Source of the DNA: Eutypella sp. D-1
Lineage: Eukaryota > Ascomycota > Sordariomycetes > Xylariales > Diatrypaceae
DNA: 64,000 bases
NCBI GenBank assembly: GCA_023313575.1
Contig: JAJTTP010000008.1
Location: 1,550,001 to 1,614,000 of the forward strand
Direction of reading: 5' to 3'
The notes beneath the pieces are model-generated. The model was not told the DNA's origin, made no database searches, and was given only the letters and a program-made list of their open reading frames with translations. Positions 46,647-63,411 of this stretch are shown here, piece by piece. Position numbers and translations under genes: made by a program. Within the stretch, counting starts at the first letter, position 1; each line of letters opens with the position of its first letter.

Positions 46647-49600
46647 GGCGAAAAGAGACCAAATCTAACTCCACTTCCACTTCCACAACCTACACCGGTG
46701 ATGGTAACGGTAACGGTAGCGACTTCCACCTTAACTTCCCACTTGTCGACTCTGATTCCGGACAATAACAGGTGTTAAGCGTCTCCACTTTCATGGCCAA
46801 ACAGCCTATAGCCAGAGTGGATTTCGCTTTCCAGTATTGTCCGATAGTGGGTATCCCGAACGTGCTTTCCCAATTTGCGTCCGAAGAAGTTGAGATGGAA
46901 ACCACCTCCCGAAGTGGACCTCGGCACTGGGTCTACACGTCCGGTGCGGTGCCGCTTTGGCGCGCGCGTTATCCTCGTATTAGAAGGTTTTAAGTTTCCA
47001 ATATTCAAGGTTCCCAAGGCTGGCTTAAAATCCGACCAGGGTTATAAGGTCAGGTACAGATGTACCTGAATATATGCCTTTGTCTTATCCTCTTTGGCTG
47101 TCCCTGGGAAAAGTCAGTCTGTTTTGCACTGGGGTTATAGTTGAGGGAAATTGTAGATGATGGAAAAGTAAACGAGTTGGAGGGGAGGACGAAAATAATG
47201 TTGGGAGCACGAGCTGGTATTTATGTGATATTTATGTGACGAGATCTGATCACTTTACGCCCTTTTCTCCTTCCAAGCAATTAGTAGAAAAATAAATAAC
47301 GTTAACGCGCGATGCTAAATCAGGCCGCCCATTAATTAAAAAACCATTCAATGTATGCTATTTCGTTGAACATTGTACCTTAACGTATGTAAAATGGGAA
47401 GAAAATACATAGATATTGTTACCTAATAAGTAGCAATAAGTACCGGTGGTATCGCGCTCGATGGGGTGGTCGTTAAGTGGCTCCACCGTTTCCGCAGCCA
47501 CCCCGGACGATAAGACATTGACCCTGATTATATACCAATGACTTAAATGCCCAGGTGGTATATATTGACTTATATCGACGCTAAAATTTGAATTCTAACT
47601 GCCATTTGCGCAGTCTGCTTTAGGGATTACGTCGTATTTGTTATCGTTGAACGTGACAACACACACATACATAACACTACGGTGGGAAGGTACCTGCAGT
47701 ACTTCGGCACCCCAGACATTGGAAGTATAAGGAGTACCTACCACTTACCTGACTAATACATCCATCATGAAGTGAAACGGACTTTTATAAACAAGCCCCT
47801 CCTCCTCTTCCCGAGGTCCTCTTAGAATGTTAAGCGCCCGGGTTCTAAGGTTGGCAGGGTCTTATCCGAGCTGTCGGACATCCTGGTTGCATCCATAGCT
47901 CTCTCCAGAGCTACCTACTTACCCTTACACTTACACTTTACGGCATACCTTGTGGCACAAAACTCCAAGACCTCCAGCTTCACATGGATGAGGTTAACAC
48001 CAACCGACTCCATTCTTGTCAACCTTCCCCAGGTAACTCGAACATGATTAGTAAGAGGTCCTCCCATCTGAATCGAGATTCGCTAATAAACGCAGAGTTT
48101 GCTACTTCTCAGGTTACCTGGGCGGAATATGTAACAAACATTTTTTGGTTGAACAGGCAGATTCCCAGAACGACAGGAGGTGCGTACAAGTGCGGGCAGC
48201 ACTACCACTGGCCGTTCGTAGTACGGGGAAGTCCCAGCAAGATACCCACCTTGCCACTTAAGTGAGGGTCACCTACTTCCAAATGTTTAAAAACCGGCCG
48301 ACCTACCATGCAGGACCGGCAGTAGTAGGAAGGCCGCATAAAGAAATCCATGGACGGACATCGGGGAGAGAAGCCGGGTTGCTGGATATAAGATATCCGG
48401 CCCTCCTTTGCCAAGACACCCTGGGCAGTAAATATGGGTTGTAATAAACGTATCCATGGATTCAATATGCGTGCCTGCTTGGGCTGCTGGTGAGGCGTAT
48501 GAGGCACGCATGGATTTGGATTAGAGAACGCCACCAACGTGTCGTCTAAAACTTGCCTACGGTCACGCGACAAACGCCTCCAACGCCCCCCTAACGCTCC
48601 TCACGCCTTCACGCCCTCATGCCGTATTATGCGTGTCGCTCTTGGCCGGGGTTACTTGCATGTCTTAACGCAAGGGACGTGTTGATAAGTGGTGATGTCA
48701 GATTAACAAGTATATATAGAAACCCAAGGTGGGTTGGGTAGCAGTGAAGCAGGTCAAGCAGGGTCAAGTTAACCAGAAGGGCCAGAAAGGATACCATATT
48801 TGATACACCGCCAGGAATGAACCGGACATGCTTCCGGGAGAAAAGAAATCAAGCGAAAATAAAAAAGCAAAAGAAGATAACGATCAGTTGCCTACATTTG
48901 GTTCTGTGTGACACAAAGTTACCTACCAAGATAAAAAGGAAAAAGAAACTGCCTAACGATCTAAGTCGGGTCGTAGTTTCGTTTCACCGACTTCTTAATC
49001 TTTAACCTGAACCCTAAACGCGTGGATTAGTGGCAGCGTGGTTGCGGGAATATACAGCAGTGAAACAGGACGAGCCACAGGAGAAACCTTAAGCCACTTT
49101 AAAGCATATGGAATTAACCCAACTGCCATAGACCAAAGCGGTTGCAGTTGCGACATGCGATTCTTATTTCAGTTTCTTTTTTTTTTTTTTTTCTTGCTTT
49201 TGCTTTTTTTGAAGTCCTATAAATTTATAACTAGAGAATTTTCTAGCTGGACGACCATTTAATAATAACTAACCATAAACGGCTAGTGCATTTAACGTAC
49301 TCCACGTGCCCCATTTTTACATTTCTTATCGCAAGATTGATCCACGGGGAGCGATAAGCCTTCCGTCAAGCTTTATCTAACAATCCAAGTACTAAAGGTT
49401 ATCAACAACTAAGGTGTAGGTACATAGCGCGGTAAGCTCCATCGGCGGCTCTGTCTTGAATGTTTGTTTCTTAACAACCTCATAATCAAACAACCCGCCA
49501 ATCGTTTTTCCAGTGACCTTTGTGTGTACAATTCCTAATCCAGCAGCCTCGTCGTCGTCGTCGTCGTACCCGTGAATCCCTCCCTCGCGAACACAACGAC

Positions 49601-49702
49601 ATCCATCCATCCCATTGGCATATTTGCGAACCTTTAAATCTAGGGATCAAAAAAACCAGGGCGGACCTCGCCAAAAGAAAATACCAAAAAAACCGGTCAA
49701 CC
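46647..49702. other. Intergenic, 3 kb
   Basis: Divergent promoter region of the coiled-coil and rvb2 genes. Parts around 47250-47650 and 48840-49260 are AT-rich. Minisatellite-like CGCC/CACGCC repeats occur at 48570-48620. No gene, tRNA or transposon end is recognised. Confidence 0.5.
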
Positions 49703-51361
<1,659 letters not shown>

Positions 51362-52369
51362 CCGGTTCTTTTGGGGTGTGGGGGGGTTTTTTTTTTTACG
51401 TCGTTAATGTGCGAGGAACGAGTTAAGAGGAGGCAGTGTGTGTGGGCAGAGAGCAATGCCAAGTTTCTTTTTGGGCAGGCGTTTAACATGGAACGGGTTG
51501 ATTTTTAAAAGACTTCTTTTCATTTTCTTTTTTTCTTTTTGCAAAGGAAAAAAGATCGAGATCAGGAAAAAGCAAATCTACTGTCTTTTTAACACGACCT
51601 ATCTGCTAGACGAGAGAGAGAGAGAGGCTACATGGTTAGGCAAATGCGATAGAATTGAACAAGGAGCAGAGCAGGATGATGTGTAATACCAAATAAACAA
51701 GCAATCAAGCAAACAAACAAGTACTTGCGGAGTTTGGTTGGCTGTGTGCCATGGTCTACGGGATGATATATATAATGGATGCCCGCTCTATAAAGTATGA
51801 CTATGCTGCATGTAAGCCTTTCTGTCTCCATACCCCTCTTACACACAAAGTTTCATTCCTCAAGTTTTATATTATAGTCAAGACTACGTAACGGCACCAA
51901 CTTCCTCGATTGCTTCGCGACTCTCATCACATCTACCTGTCACAGTACACGCAACAACAAGGCACACAATCGATGGGGCTTACTTAACTCAATGGATTAA
52001 CTTTATTGAGCGGTGTCTTTTACTAATTTCTCTCTGATCTAGGATTTCTGTATCGTCTGTAGCGTCGAATTCTTCATTTTTTCTTTTGTCCGCGCCCTGA
52101 GACGCTCACACAAACATTTCCACCGCCCCTTAAAACCCGTTATCCCTCCTTGACCGAAAAAGACAAAGGAAAAAATAAATTTGTTAAACAGGAGTCGAGG
52201 ATCAAGCTTTTGCTTTTCATCCTTCGAAGAATACCGGCGCGCAGAGCGTTTAATTAGAGAAGGCGGGTAGAGATGTGAGAGAAAGGGGCGTACGATACAC
52301 CCCCCCCCCTATCCCCTATCTACCAGCCTGCGCGCCCCAACGCTCACCACCCGCTTACAATTTAGGCAG
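51362..52369. other. Convergent intergenic spacer
   Basis: 3' flanks of rvb2 and the GAPDH gene with T-rich and AG-repeat tracts. No gene is seen. Confidence 0.55.
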
Positions 52370-57127
<4,758 letters not shown>

Positions 57128-57319
57128 TTACGGCAGCGTGCCCCTATACCCATCGCTCCCCGCCTGCTTGGCCATCTGGTTTGAGCCTAGTCTCCATAAC
57201 GGCCCGTCTTCGGTCTCGGCCGGACCCGCGCGCACCTCGTCCGGTGCTCCGGGCGTCTTCTGATTCAGCGCACACTGCTTCTCGGTTCTTCGTTTTGAGT
57301 CACTTGAGATATTTGGCAT
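57128..57319 (-). CDS. Possible small conserved protein (63 aa)
   Basis: The frame is open from 57487, but the most protein-like part starts at the ATG at 57319: MPNISSDSKRRTEKQ, then APDEVRAGPAETEDGPLWRL, NQMAKQAGSDGYRGTLP and stop. It is hydrophilic with no signal peptide or helix. The composition looks like a genuine small fungal protein rather than chance, but I cannot name a family, and a spliced upstream exon is possible. Confidence 0.35.
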   Translation of the reverse strand: MPNISSDSKRRTEKQCALNQKTPGAPDEVRAGPAETEDGPLWRLGSNQMAKQAGSDGYRGTLP

Positions 57320-57523
57320 GCGCCGTCCAGAGCTGCTAGTGAGTAATATCAGATGCTGGTGGAGTATAGAGGAGAAAGAAGGGAGCATGTAAACAGCGTG
57401 CTGGAAACTACCCGGTCGGGGTGTCGATGTTTCGATTCGAATTAGAAATTGAAAGCTGCCTAGTCGATGTATGTTCACGTTTAACATTTGGTATGTGAGG
57501 ATATCTAGGCTACTAGGCTTCTA

Positions 57524-59614
57524 TCATTTTATCCTGTATTCCTCCCATGGAGTATCTATGTATTCAAAATGATACCTCTCCCAATCATCCAGTTGACATC
57601 CTAACTGCAAAGATCCAACACGTGACCATGTCTGAGCACCTTGTTCTCTTCTCAGAATCAGAAAGAAAGGATCAGGTGTCCTACTGGCAGGGTTCAATTT
57701 TCCGAGGAAGACACATCGCCATTGCTCATCATTACCCAATGCTTCCACCAAATCAAAGTCAGAGCCCATGCCATCCGACAAGTAAAGATAAACGGCATTG
57801 TAATCGAACTTCCAGGTCTCCATATGCTTATATAGGAGACTAAAATACTTCGGCAGCAATACTCTCGCTTTGATGACGAGGATTGGAGATGCCGGGAGAG
57901 CTTCCCAAGCTGACAGAGCAAACCTTTCCACCGAGTGCAATAAGGAATAAGCGCCATCATGACCCTCGAGATAAATCTCGAGAACATCAGACCTGATGAA
58001 AGGTCTGGGATACGTTGTCCTCATCACAGGAGTATATCCTATCCGACCAGCCCATCCCGCCCATGTCCAGGACGGGAATTCGTGTCGTCGTCTAGGTTTT
58101 CGTTTAGCATACCAGCAGCTTCTGAGGTGGAACCAACAAAGTCCGGCGACGAAAACGTCGTCATCTGAGGATTCTTTCCAATCCGTATGGAGTTTTTCAT
58201 TCTTCGATATCTCCTGTGGAATCCCCCAAGGAATACCCAATATGTGAGAAAAGTTGGACTGAGTCTTGAGATGATGTAGAACACCAGAAAGTGCAATGAG
58301 AGAATCGGAATCATAGCTTAGATCTCGTGCGGTATACTCACTCACGATATTTTCTATATATCGTGCTGTAGGGTCTGAGTATGCGCAATTTGTTCCGTTC
58401 CATAAGCCCGTCCCTGTAATTCGTGAATAAATTCGTTGCTGGGTTGGCTCCCAATGCCTAGTTGGGGGGGAGGGTAACATCTCGCAGGAATTGTCAGACA
58501 TACACTCAAAGTACGTCTGGTTATCAAGGAATACAAGTCGTCGGCGGGAGAGAAATGCTTCCTGATATGTCCAACCCCTTGAATACCATTTTGATTTCCG
58601 GATTAAGCCATATGGATGTTGGATATATGCCGCCTCGGTCCCTCCAAATTGTGCCAGAATCGATGTTGTGCGTGGGCGTGAACTGACGCCAGGAAGACCG
58701 TAGTCTCCATCTTGGCCTGCGGCCCCAATTATGGTCAATTCGGAGTCTGCGTAGATGACATCCATCTCATGTAACTGTCTATGCTTGGTGTCATGGTTTA
58801 CTTGATCAATGCACAGCCTGTCAACCCATAGATATCGGAATCCAAGAGATATTGTAACTAAGATGGCGTCGGTTATGACTAGGGGTAGACTTTTGGGTAA
58901 AGGTGCAGGAAGCCTATCCGTGCGAATGGCCGCATTCTTCTTTGATGACCCCCATACGTAACTGAGGGCTACGTACGGAGTTGATCTCTCAGCAGCGACG
59001 ATAGTGAGTTCATAACAGTCTATGAGGCGGTATTCGTGAACATCACGCTTTATGGGAGGGCGGCAAGAGTCATGCGTGTCTCTGCAACATTTTATCCAGC
59101 TCAAAGCCTGTTGAGCGTTGAATTGCTTAGAGGGAGCTCTTATTGGCGATGTGTGCTGTTCAATTCTAGGCTGGAGGAGTGCGTACCCCTTTCCTAGAAT
59201 GTGTTCTATTGGCCGGAGACCAAATATGCTGTCGGTTCGAGGTGGCAACTCAGGATATGACTCGATAAGCAGGAAGATTAAAGAGTTGCTTTCGGGTGAG
59301 AAGTATTCTCGATAGATAGATGTCCTTTCCATTTCCACTGCTATTAACCCGTACGTCTCGTGGGCGGTTGGGTACTGTATCTTTTTGCAGTGTTTATCGT
59401 ATATAGACTGCGACAGAATGCTGCACATGGAGCAGTTGGCGCGTTTGTGTTGATGGAACCACATCTCCGAACCTTTGATGGGAATATAATAATCACGAAA
59501 TTCCTTCCAACGACGAACCACACATCCAAAGAGTGTTTGGAGATCCAGTTGCTGGCATCGATCGCAAACATCAGCACCGGACAGCGCTACAACATGGGAT
59601 GTCATCGTTGCCAT
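57524..59614 (-). CDS. HET-domain protein
   Basis: Single-exon frame of 696 residues. The N-terminus has CDRC (17-20) and CSMC (61-64) with a histidine-rich stretch between them (WFHQHKRANC), like the partial HET gene at the left edge. The HET core follows at about 213-352: TPYVALSYVWGSS, LPLVITDAILVTISLGFRYL, WVDRLCIDQVNHDTKHRQLH, MDVIYADSELTIIGAAG and WYSRGWTYQEAFLSRRRLVF. The remaining 340 residues are the usual variable C-terminal part (DLSYDSDSLIALSGVLHHLK, GLCWFHLRSC, RRHEFPSWTWAGWAG) with no added domain. This is the common stand-alone HET architecture. It is intact and is flanked by long spacers. Which partner or signal activates it cannot be read from the sequence. Confidence 0.93.
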   Translation of the reverse strand: MATMTSHVVALSGADVCDRCQQLDLQTLFGCVVRRWKEFRDYYIPIKGSEMWFHQHKRANCSMCSILSQSIYDKHCKKIQYPTAHETYGLIAVEMERTSIYREYFSPESNSLIFLLIESYPELPPRTDSIFGLRPIEHILGKGYALLQPRIEQHTSPIRAPSKQFNAQQALSWIKCCRDTHDSCRPPIKRDVHEYRLIDCYELTIVAAERSTPYVALSYVWGSSKKNAAIRTDRLPAPLPKSLPLVITDAILVTISLGFRYLWVDRLCIDQVNHDTKHRQLHEMDVIYADSELTIIGAAGQDGDYGLPGVSSRPRTTSILAQFGGTEAAYIQHPYGLIRKSKWYSRGWTYQEAFLSRRRLVFLDNQTYFECMSDNSCEMLPSPPTRHWEPTQQRIYSRITGTGLWNGTNCAYSDPTARYIENIVSEYTARDLSYDSDSLIALSGVLHHLKTQSNFSHILGIPWGIPQEISKNEKLHTDWKESSDDDVFVAGLCWFHLRSCWYAKRKPRRRHEFPSWTWAGWAGRIGYTPVMRTTYPRPFIRSDVLEIYLEGHDGAYSLLHSVERFALSAWEALPASPILVIKARVLLPKYFSLLYKHMETWKFDYNAVYLYLSDGMGSDFDLVEALGNDEQWRCVFLGKLNPASRTPDPFFLILRREQGAQTWSRVGSLQLGCQLDDWERYHFEYIDTPWEEYRIK

Positions 59615-60639
59615 GATCGTGCCTATGTCTTTGGGCCCACTAGGACTGGGTACCTAATATCAATTAGATTGGTGGTAAGGAACATGTCGTTGACTATTGG
59701 GCGGTAATTGTAAAAGGTAGACAGAATGATAGATAGATGGACGTGATTGATCCGTTTTGAATAGCGCAGTAGTTACAAAGCAACACGCTCTCTGTAGATT
59801 GATGGCTTACACGCACGGATTACTGACTTGATAAGATGCCCGTGACTGACATGGCGATCTACACAAAAGGGTAGCGCGAGTTCTCTCGCCAACTTACCTC
59901 GCTTATAGGCCTCTGAACTTTCTGATACCAGGGTTATAGTTGATGTGGGACAAAGTGACTGCAGCACAACAAGGAACCAATGATCACACCAAACGAAGCG
60001 ATGTTCAGGATAGAATTGCTACGACAATTGAGTTTATGATGTGCTTGGAGCCCAACTGAGGAAACGGGGTACAGGTATTATAAGAGGGGCGCCTGGCTGT
60101 CAGACAAATATCACTAGAGGCTGTGTTAAAGCGGTCTAGTAGGGCTTTTAGCAGCTATCTTTATAGGGAATAGGGGCCGTGTTTGAACATGACCATGCAC
60201 GCCAGGGTCGACTAGACATAAGGTCAGGAACGACTGTTTCCTTCCTTTTTCTTATACAAATGACTAACATTTTTCGACAAATTACATGAAAGCTCACGGA
60301 GACGCTTTGAATGGCACATACAATCGGGCAGCACTGCATTTTGGGTTGTGGCGATGCACGCACTGCGGACTCAGCCCCTGAAGGACCACATGCGAGCGCA
60401 TGTATACTTGAAGAGATAATGTTGTTGATTAATACTAGCTTCGGCAGTCACTAGCACCCAGGCATAGGTGCGTCGCTTTAGGCACTGCTCCGCTTTTTTT
60501 AGGCAGACGGAGCCGATCCCCAGGACCGCAAGGCTGGCAGTTAAGGCGTGCTTTATCTACCATGCCCATAATGCCAGCAGCACTTTCTGCCACAACTGTC
60601 ACTTCCTCATCAAACCACCCATTTCACGACCAATTTCCC
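59615..60639. other. Intergenic, 1 kb
   Basis: Promoter side of the HET gene; short unrelated open frames only. No gene is seen. Confidence 0.5.
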
Positions 60640-61625
60640 CCCATAGGCCTAGTAGGTAGAGCAATCTCTACAGAGCATGCTACTATGTCTGAGCTCTATT
60701 CTGGGACTCAGGAAGTCCAAGAAGGGGATGTCGATCTTGAAAGGATTTCAAAACCATGTACGGAATTACGAGGTGATCATACTGCCCACTCCTAACGGCG
60801 CAAAAGATCGGCGGTAGTCAACTATATCAAATGGTATGGGGCTCAAATTTGAGAACTTCTTCCCAATAACACGCTTGATGGAATCTCCAGGAGATGAAGC
60901 GTCTGTCTCCGCTAGCAGGCTTTCAGCAGCGAACTCTGGTAGATTTTGGGTCCAGGGAATGGCTACACAGTTGGGATGGCTAGCAACGGAGCCTATGCGA
61001 TGTCCTTGTCCAGTTCGAAGGGAGCTTGCGGTCCCGGAGGGGTTCCATATAAGTACGCAGGTGTAAGCCAGAAGCTGTGATTTCCTCGGACTCGTCATTA
61101 ATCTTGCTGAGGATCTGTAAGAACTCATCTTCGTTCTGATGCTGAATACCCCCCTAGAAGCAATGCTTTTAAAGTGAGATTGTCATGCAGATAGGCTTTT
61201 TGGAACCATTCCAAGTCCAACAGGCACTGCGGATGTGCCCTGTCTGCGTCACCAATATGCAAACCCGTCGAGAAATGCATCTGCGGCGCAAGAGTCACGT
61301 TCTGTGGCAACCCCTAACCGTCCTTATCATTGTACATCATCTCCGATGATGCTGTGGAGATTCCTAGTGCCTCCCCATTCGGGTTGAGCACTCGTACGCC
61401 AACCCTCACTGTTAATACAACAGAAAAGGTCTCCACCAATACCATGGCAGCACGCACAACATCCTAAGCAACAGTTCTACAGATTCTCACGGCCTCTGCC
61501 ACTTCAGAGGCATTCGAGACATCCCCACGTACTATGATGACTCTTGCTCTAGACCGCTAAAGGTGATCAACCAAATCTTTGGGTGTTATCACTATGGACC
61601 TGTGGAGCTCTGTGACTGGCGGCAT
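60640..61625 (-). pseudogene. 3' remnant of a polyketide synthase (KR-like segment and carrier domain)
   Basis: On the minus strand, pieces of a reducing-type PKS can be read through stops and at least one frame change. First come VITPKDLVDHL, a TAG, RSRARVIIVRGDVSNASEVA, another TAG and RAAMVLVETF, which match the second half of a ketoreductase domain. Then APQMHFSTGLHIGDADRAHP and LLDLEWFQKAYLHDN match the post-KR segment. After a shift, DSIKRVIGKKFSNLSPIPFD and RRSFAPLGVGSMITS give the acyl-carrier domain with its attachment serine, followed by TAA, FRTWF, TGA and NPFKIDIPFLDFLSP, the usual PKS tail. Several stops fit CAG-to-TAG or TGG-to-TGA change. Everything upstream of the KR is missing and the SDR gene lies there instead. 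It cannot make a working enzyme; its former product is unknown. Confidence 0.75.
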
Positions 61626-61629
61626 CTGA

Positions 61630-62610
61630 CTAGGTCCTGCATGCTAGACTCATTCCTCCATCCATGATAATGCCCGTTCCAGTGCTAAAACTAGACCTCG
61701 TACTACAAAGATAGATGACCGTGTCGGCAACCTCTTCTGGTCTCCCGAGACGTCCCATCGGTATGCCCGACAAGAGGGATTGCTCCAGGCCAGGAACCAC
61801 TTCCATGGCCTGTTGCGTCATTGGCGTGTCTGTCCAACTAGGACAAACACAATTCACTCGGATGCCATGAGGAATGTTATCAATAGCTATTCGTCACATT
61901 AGCGCGTGATCCCGAAGCTGAATCTATGTCACATGCCTGCAGTCTTCGTGATGCCTAGCATGGCGTACTTTGACGTTGTGTACTGCACCATGCTGGGCAC
62001 CGAGATATAGGAAGACACGGAGGCCAGATTGACGATGGCCCCACGGGTAGTGCCTCGCTCTGGATAAATACTGCTGACGGGTCGGGGCTCTTGCGATTTC
62101 ATGGCGGCCGAAACTAAACTGACGACAAGAAACGTGCCGTTGACGTTGACTTCTTGAAGGCGCTTGAAGTCGGCGAAACTCGCTTCTGCGATCGGGTCAA
62201 ACGTCCCTCCAGGTATCTGAGTGTGACTGTTCAGCAAGATACCAAGTATTAGTTGTAACTTGGGAGATGGAACTAACACCAGCACAGTGGACTGCATAGT
62301 CAATGCGGCCGAAAAGTTCGATTGTACGAGAAACTGCGTCCTTGACCGAACTCTCGAGACGGACATCAAGTTGAACTGCCTCGGCTCGAAATCCTGGATG
62401 GGTAGCAGCAGCTTTGGCGCCTTCAGCAGTCTCTTTGGCAGCCTCAAGATTGATGTCTGCGACGATAACACCGCTGGCGCCATCTTTGGCGAAGGCATAA
62501 CAGCATGCCTTGCCAATACCGCTCGCTGCGCTAGATTAGGGAGAGTTCCATAGTCGAAGAGAAGAGCACTCACCTCCACCGGTAACAAACGCGTACCCGG
62601 TGATATCCAT
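61630..62610 (-). CDS. Short-chain dehydrogenase/reductase (classical SDR)
   Basis: NAD(P)-dependent oxidoreductase. Four exons: 62610-62574, 62525-62278, 62216-61937 and 61886-61630, giving 273 residues. Introns are 48, 61 and 50 nt. The third begins with GC rather than GT (GCATGT..ATAG); no GT site keeps the frame. Motifs: cofactor loop TGGASGIGKA split by the first intron, DVRLES acidic position, HCAG in place of NNAG, NVNGTF, catalytic serine in NLASVSSYIS, YTTSK for the Tyr/Lys pair, and IRVNCVCPSWTDTPMTQQ. The end (SSFSTGTGIIMDGGMSLACRT) is typical of FabG-like and quinone-reductase-like members. The substrate cannot be deduced. It lies directly upstream of a PKS remnant on the same strand, so it may once have served a polyketide pathway; unlike the PKS it is intact. 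Confidence 0.88.
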
Positions 62611-63059
62611 ATTGCTGGGTCCTGTTCTGGTCGTTGTCCACTTGCTCATTCACTCGATGACGAGTGATAGAGATCATGTATAAAACGTAGAGTCAGGCCC
62701 AGGGCCCCCAGGAGGGTTAAATAGGTCCAACGGTAGCTGAAAGACTGGAGAAAGTGACCATTGCAAGTTGGCTGGGCGGGCACTTGGGAAGCAAGGGAGA
62801 AATGGGCCAGCAAGGCCTATAACAACCATTGCCGGGGTTCAAACTGGACCAATTTTTGTTGTTACTACTAGAGAAGGTCGTAATCTGAATAAGGGAGCTG
62901 TGCCCTTTCATGCAGATAACAGGCGGCGTTTTCACCCAGACCACATGCCTTTTCTCCAATCAGGGCGAGACCCGTGCCATTGGGAACGGCTCATATAGCG
63001 AGTTACAAATGGCATTAACTTACTTAGGTATAAGAACCATATACGGGGTAATAGGCTTG
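62611..63059. other. Intergenic, promoter side of SDR
   Basis: No gene is seen. It ends with the putative 8-bp target site duplication of the MITE (TAGGCTTG, 63052-63059). Confidence 0.5.
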
Positions 63060-63118
63060 CAGTAACGATAGCTGAGCAGGGCGGATTTGATAACTGAGCA
63101 GGATATTAACCGCATTTG
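63060..63118 (+). repeat. Left terminal inverted repeat of MITE
   Basis: 59 nt, pairs with 63346-63411; contains two TGAGCAGG sub-repeats. Confidence 0.85.
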
Positions 63119-63345
63119 TAGCTGCAGGCGCTGTAAGTAGATGGGTCGCCTTAGCCACTATAGCCACAGCTATTATAATTATTATAGTAAGCACCGATAA
63201 CATAAACTGTATTCTTGAAAAAAAAAAAAAAGAAAAGAAAAGAAAAAAAACCAATATTAAAAAAAAAGCGTTACTAACTATACCCCATCATTAAGTAGGC
63301 CTATATAAAGCTGGAGGCTCTAGCCATATAAAAGGGGTATCCATC

Positions 63346-63411
63346 CAAATGCGGTTAATGCCCTGCGCCCTGCTCAGTTATTAAATCTGCCTTGCTCAGT
63401 TATCATTACTG
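63346..63411 (-). repeat. Right terminal inverted repeat of MITE
   Basis: 66 nt, pairs with 63060-63118; carries more T than the left arm at several C positions, consistent with C-to-T decay. Confidence 0.85.

Larger units (their letters stand above)
63060..63411. mobile_element. Non-autonomous hAT-like MITE (352 bp)
   Basis: Terminal inverted repeats at 63060-63118 and 63346-63411 match over nearly their full length when one is reverse-complemented. They begin CAGTAACGAT and end ATCATTACTG, and share inner CTCAGTTA and AAATGCGGTTAAT blocks. The differences are mainly C/T and G/A, and the right arm has a small insertion. The flanks carry near-identical 8-bp sequences, TAGGCTTG (63052-63059) and TAGGCTGG (63413-63420), one base off the right end. 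The 8-bp duplication and CAG..CTG ends fit the hAT superfamily. The interior is AT-rich with poly-A tracts and has no transposase. Confidence 0.75.
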
